Assembly (NCBI GenBank): GCA_039808325.1
Contig: JBDHSU010000104.1
Location: 1 to 14,797 of the forward strand
Reading direction: 5' to 3'
DNA from: JAFKKS01 sp039808325
Lineage (GTDB): Bacteria; Pseudomonadota; Alphaproteobacteria; Rhizobiales; Xanthobacteraceae
Length of the DNA: 14,797 bases
The notes beneath the pieces were generated by a model. That model did not search any database, had not been told where the DNA came from, and saw only the letters and a list, made by a program, of their open reading frames with translations. The position numbers were made by a program, and so were the translations under genes. Position 1 is the first letter of the stretch, and every line of letters starts with the position of its first letter. This document shows, piece by piece, positions 13,913 to 14,797 of the stretch.

Positions 13913-13927
13913 TACGGCGCCGCGACC

Positions 13928-14713
13928 ATGGCCAGGCTTGAGAACCGCACCGCATTGATCGTCGGCGCCGCCGCCGGCATCGGCGCCGCCGCCGCGCGCC
14001 TCTTCGTGCGCGAAGGCGCACAGGTGATGATCGCCGATATCGACGAGACCGCGGGCAAGGAAACCGCGGCACGCCTGCGCGACGGCGGCGGCGCGGCGCA
14101 CGCGATCGCGACGGACGTCACGCAGGACGCGTCGGTGCGGGCAGCCGTCGCCGCGACCGTTGCGCGCTTCGGCAAGCTCGATACGCTGTTCAACTGCGCC
14201 GGCGGCTCGATCAACGAAGACGCGCCGATCGGCGATGTCGACGTCGAAACCGTATGGCAGCGCACGATGCAGCTCGACCTGAAGGGTACGATGCTCGCCT
14301 GCCACCATGCGATTCCTGCGATCGTGCAGGCGGGCGGCGGCGCCGTCGTCAACATGTCGTCGGGCGCGGCGCTGCGCGGCGCGAGCCCTGCGCATGTTTA
14401 TTCCACGGCGAAAGGCGGCATCCTCTCGTTCACGCGCGCGCTTGCCGGCGCCTATGCCAAGAACAACGTGCGCGCCAACGCGATCTGCGCCGGACGTATC
14501 CTCACCGAGCGCATCCTCTCCCGCTACGGCGCGCCCGGGCAGCCGGGCCCCGTCGCCGACCTGCAGGACGCGACCGGCCGGGTGAAGGAGTATCCGTTCT
14601 GGGTCGGCACACCGGAGGACATCGCCAACATCGCGCTGTTCCTGGCATCGAACGAGTCGCGGATGATCACCGGCGCCAGCATCGCCGCCGACGGCGGACG
14701 CTCGGCCTATTAG
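13928..14713 (+). CDS. SDR-family NAD(P)-dependent oxidoreductase
   Basis: A 261-residue classical short-chain dehydrogenase. The cofactor loop is 'VGAAAGIGAAAA' (12-23); 'MIADID' (34-39) with acidic residues after strand 2 suggests NAD+ over NADP+. 'NCAGG' (89-93) replaces the usual NNAG. Catalytic residues are S144 or S145 ('VNMSSG'), Y158 and K162 ('YSTAKGG'). Two positions depart from consensus: D117 in 'LDLKGT' where the fourth tetrad residue is usually Asn, and 'ICAGRILTE' where the motif usually has Pro-Gly. The C-terminus 'ITGASIAADGGRSAY' is standard. It is 15 nt behind the Bug binding protein, so probably cotranscribed, likely oxidising or reducing an intermediate of the imported substrate. 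A repeat element begins 5 nt after the stop. Confidence 0.9.
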   Translation: MARLENRTALIVGAAAGIGAAAARLFVREGAQVMIADIDETAGKETAARLRDGGGAAHAIATDVTQDASVRAAVAATVARFGKLDTLFNCAGGSINEDAPIGDVDVETVWQRTMQLDLKGTMLACHHAIPAIVQAGGGAVVNMSSGAALRGASPAHVYSTAKGGILSFTRALAGAYAKNNVRANAICAGRILTERILSRYGAPGQPGPVADLQDATGRVKEYPFWVGTPEDIANIALFLASNESRMITGASIAADGGRSAY

Positions 14714-14717
14714 GCGC

Positions 14718-14797
14718 TAAATCACGATGATTTTGGATCGAATCGATCCAAAATCATGAACGTGATCGATTCTCATAACTTAGAGCGGGATGCGGGC
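14718..14797 (-). repeat. Composite palindromic intergenic repeat element, second copy cut by the window end
   Basis: Its reverse complement matches 2712-2791 at 77 of 80 positions. The 15-bp-arm palindrome of module 2 is intact with single central A, and module 1 begins with AGAGCGGGATGCGGGC before the sequence stops. It starts 5 nt after the SDR stop codon, so on the plus strand its hairpin could end or stabilise that transcript. Confidence 0.85.

Noticed and set aside
13109..14395. A 428-codon minus-strand frame across the Bug and SDR genes
   Set aside because: It overlaps two genes with clear family motifs and reads as low-complexity Arg/Ala-rich sequence.
1..14797. CRISPR arrays, tRNA genes, transposases, phage or classical defence genes
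   Set aside because: I looked for regular direct repeats with spacers, cloverleaf ends and the usual protein motifs on both strands and found none.

Overview
The window reads as a high-GC alphaproteobacterial chromosome, most likely Hyphomicrobiales (Bradyrhizobium/Xanthobacteraceae-like). The evidence is strong G+C bias, TTAA-N7-TTAA boxes of the CtrA type, GANTC sites, a family of intergenic palindromic repeats, and orphan Bug/TctC-type binding proteins. I recognise no tRNA, rRNA, CRISPR array, insertion sequence or prophage gene. The taxonomic call is an inference from style, not from a search.

Left region (1-5064). A secreted ABC-type substrate-binding protein of the NMT1/SsuA type (243-1274, +) converges on a periplasmic lytic transglycosylase with a C-terminal SPOR-like domain (1284-2471, -). 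The next intergenic stretch carries a composite palindromic repeat (2677-2791). An almost identical copy, inverted, sits at the right edge of the window (14718-14797). Then come two minus-strand genes of unknown function: a small single-pass membrane protein (2852-3292) and a 548-residue membrane-anchored coiled-coil protein with three internal ~65-residue repeats and a two-cysteine C-terminal domain (3418-5064).

Middle region (5124-9929). This looks like a cell-envelope or cell-cycle neighbourhood. It holds an unrecognised helical protein (5239-5823, -) with a strong terminator, then an SPFH/band-7 membrane protein whose C-terminal half is an Hsp20/alpha-crystallin domain (6059-6934, -), an unusual fusion. 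Three paralogous coiled-coil proteins follow (7255-7827 +, 7839-8276 +, 8461-8922 -), and then a ParA/MinD-type ATPase (9249-9929, +). Promoter regions here carry perfect or near CtrA-type boxes. The clearest, 9184-9200, directly abuts a GANTC site upstream of the ParA-like gene. I infer that the coiled-coil proteins and the ParA-like ATPase may form a localisation or partitioning module under cell-cycle control.

Right region (9947-14713). This is a small-molecule catabolic and uptake cluster. A minus-strand operon encodes an alpha/beta hydrolase, a Tat-type Bug/TctC binding protein and a ketopantoate-reductase-like enzyme, with gaps of 14 nt and a 4-nt ATGA overlap. A divergent plus-strand pair encodes a second Bug/TctC binding protein and an SDR oxidoreductase. 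No TctA/TctB membrane subunits are present, so both binding proteins are orphans here and the substrate is unknown.
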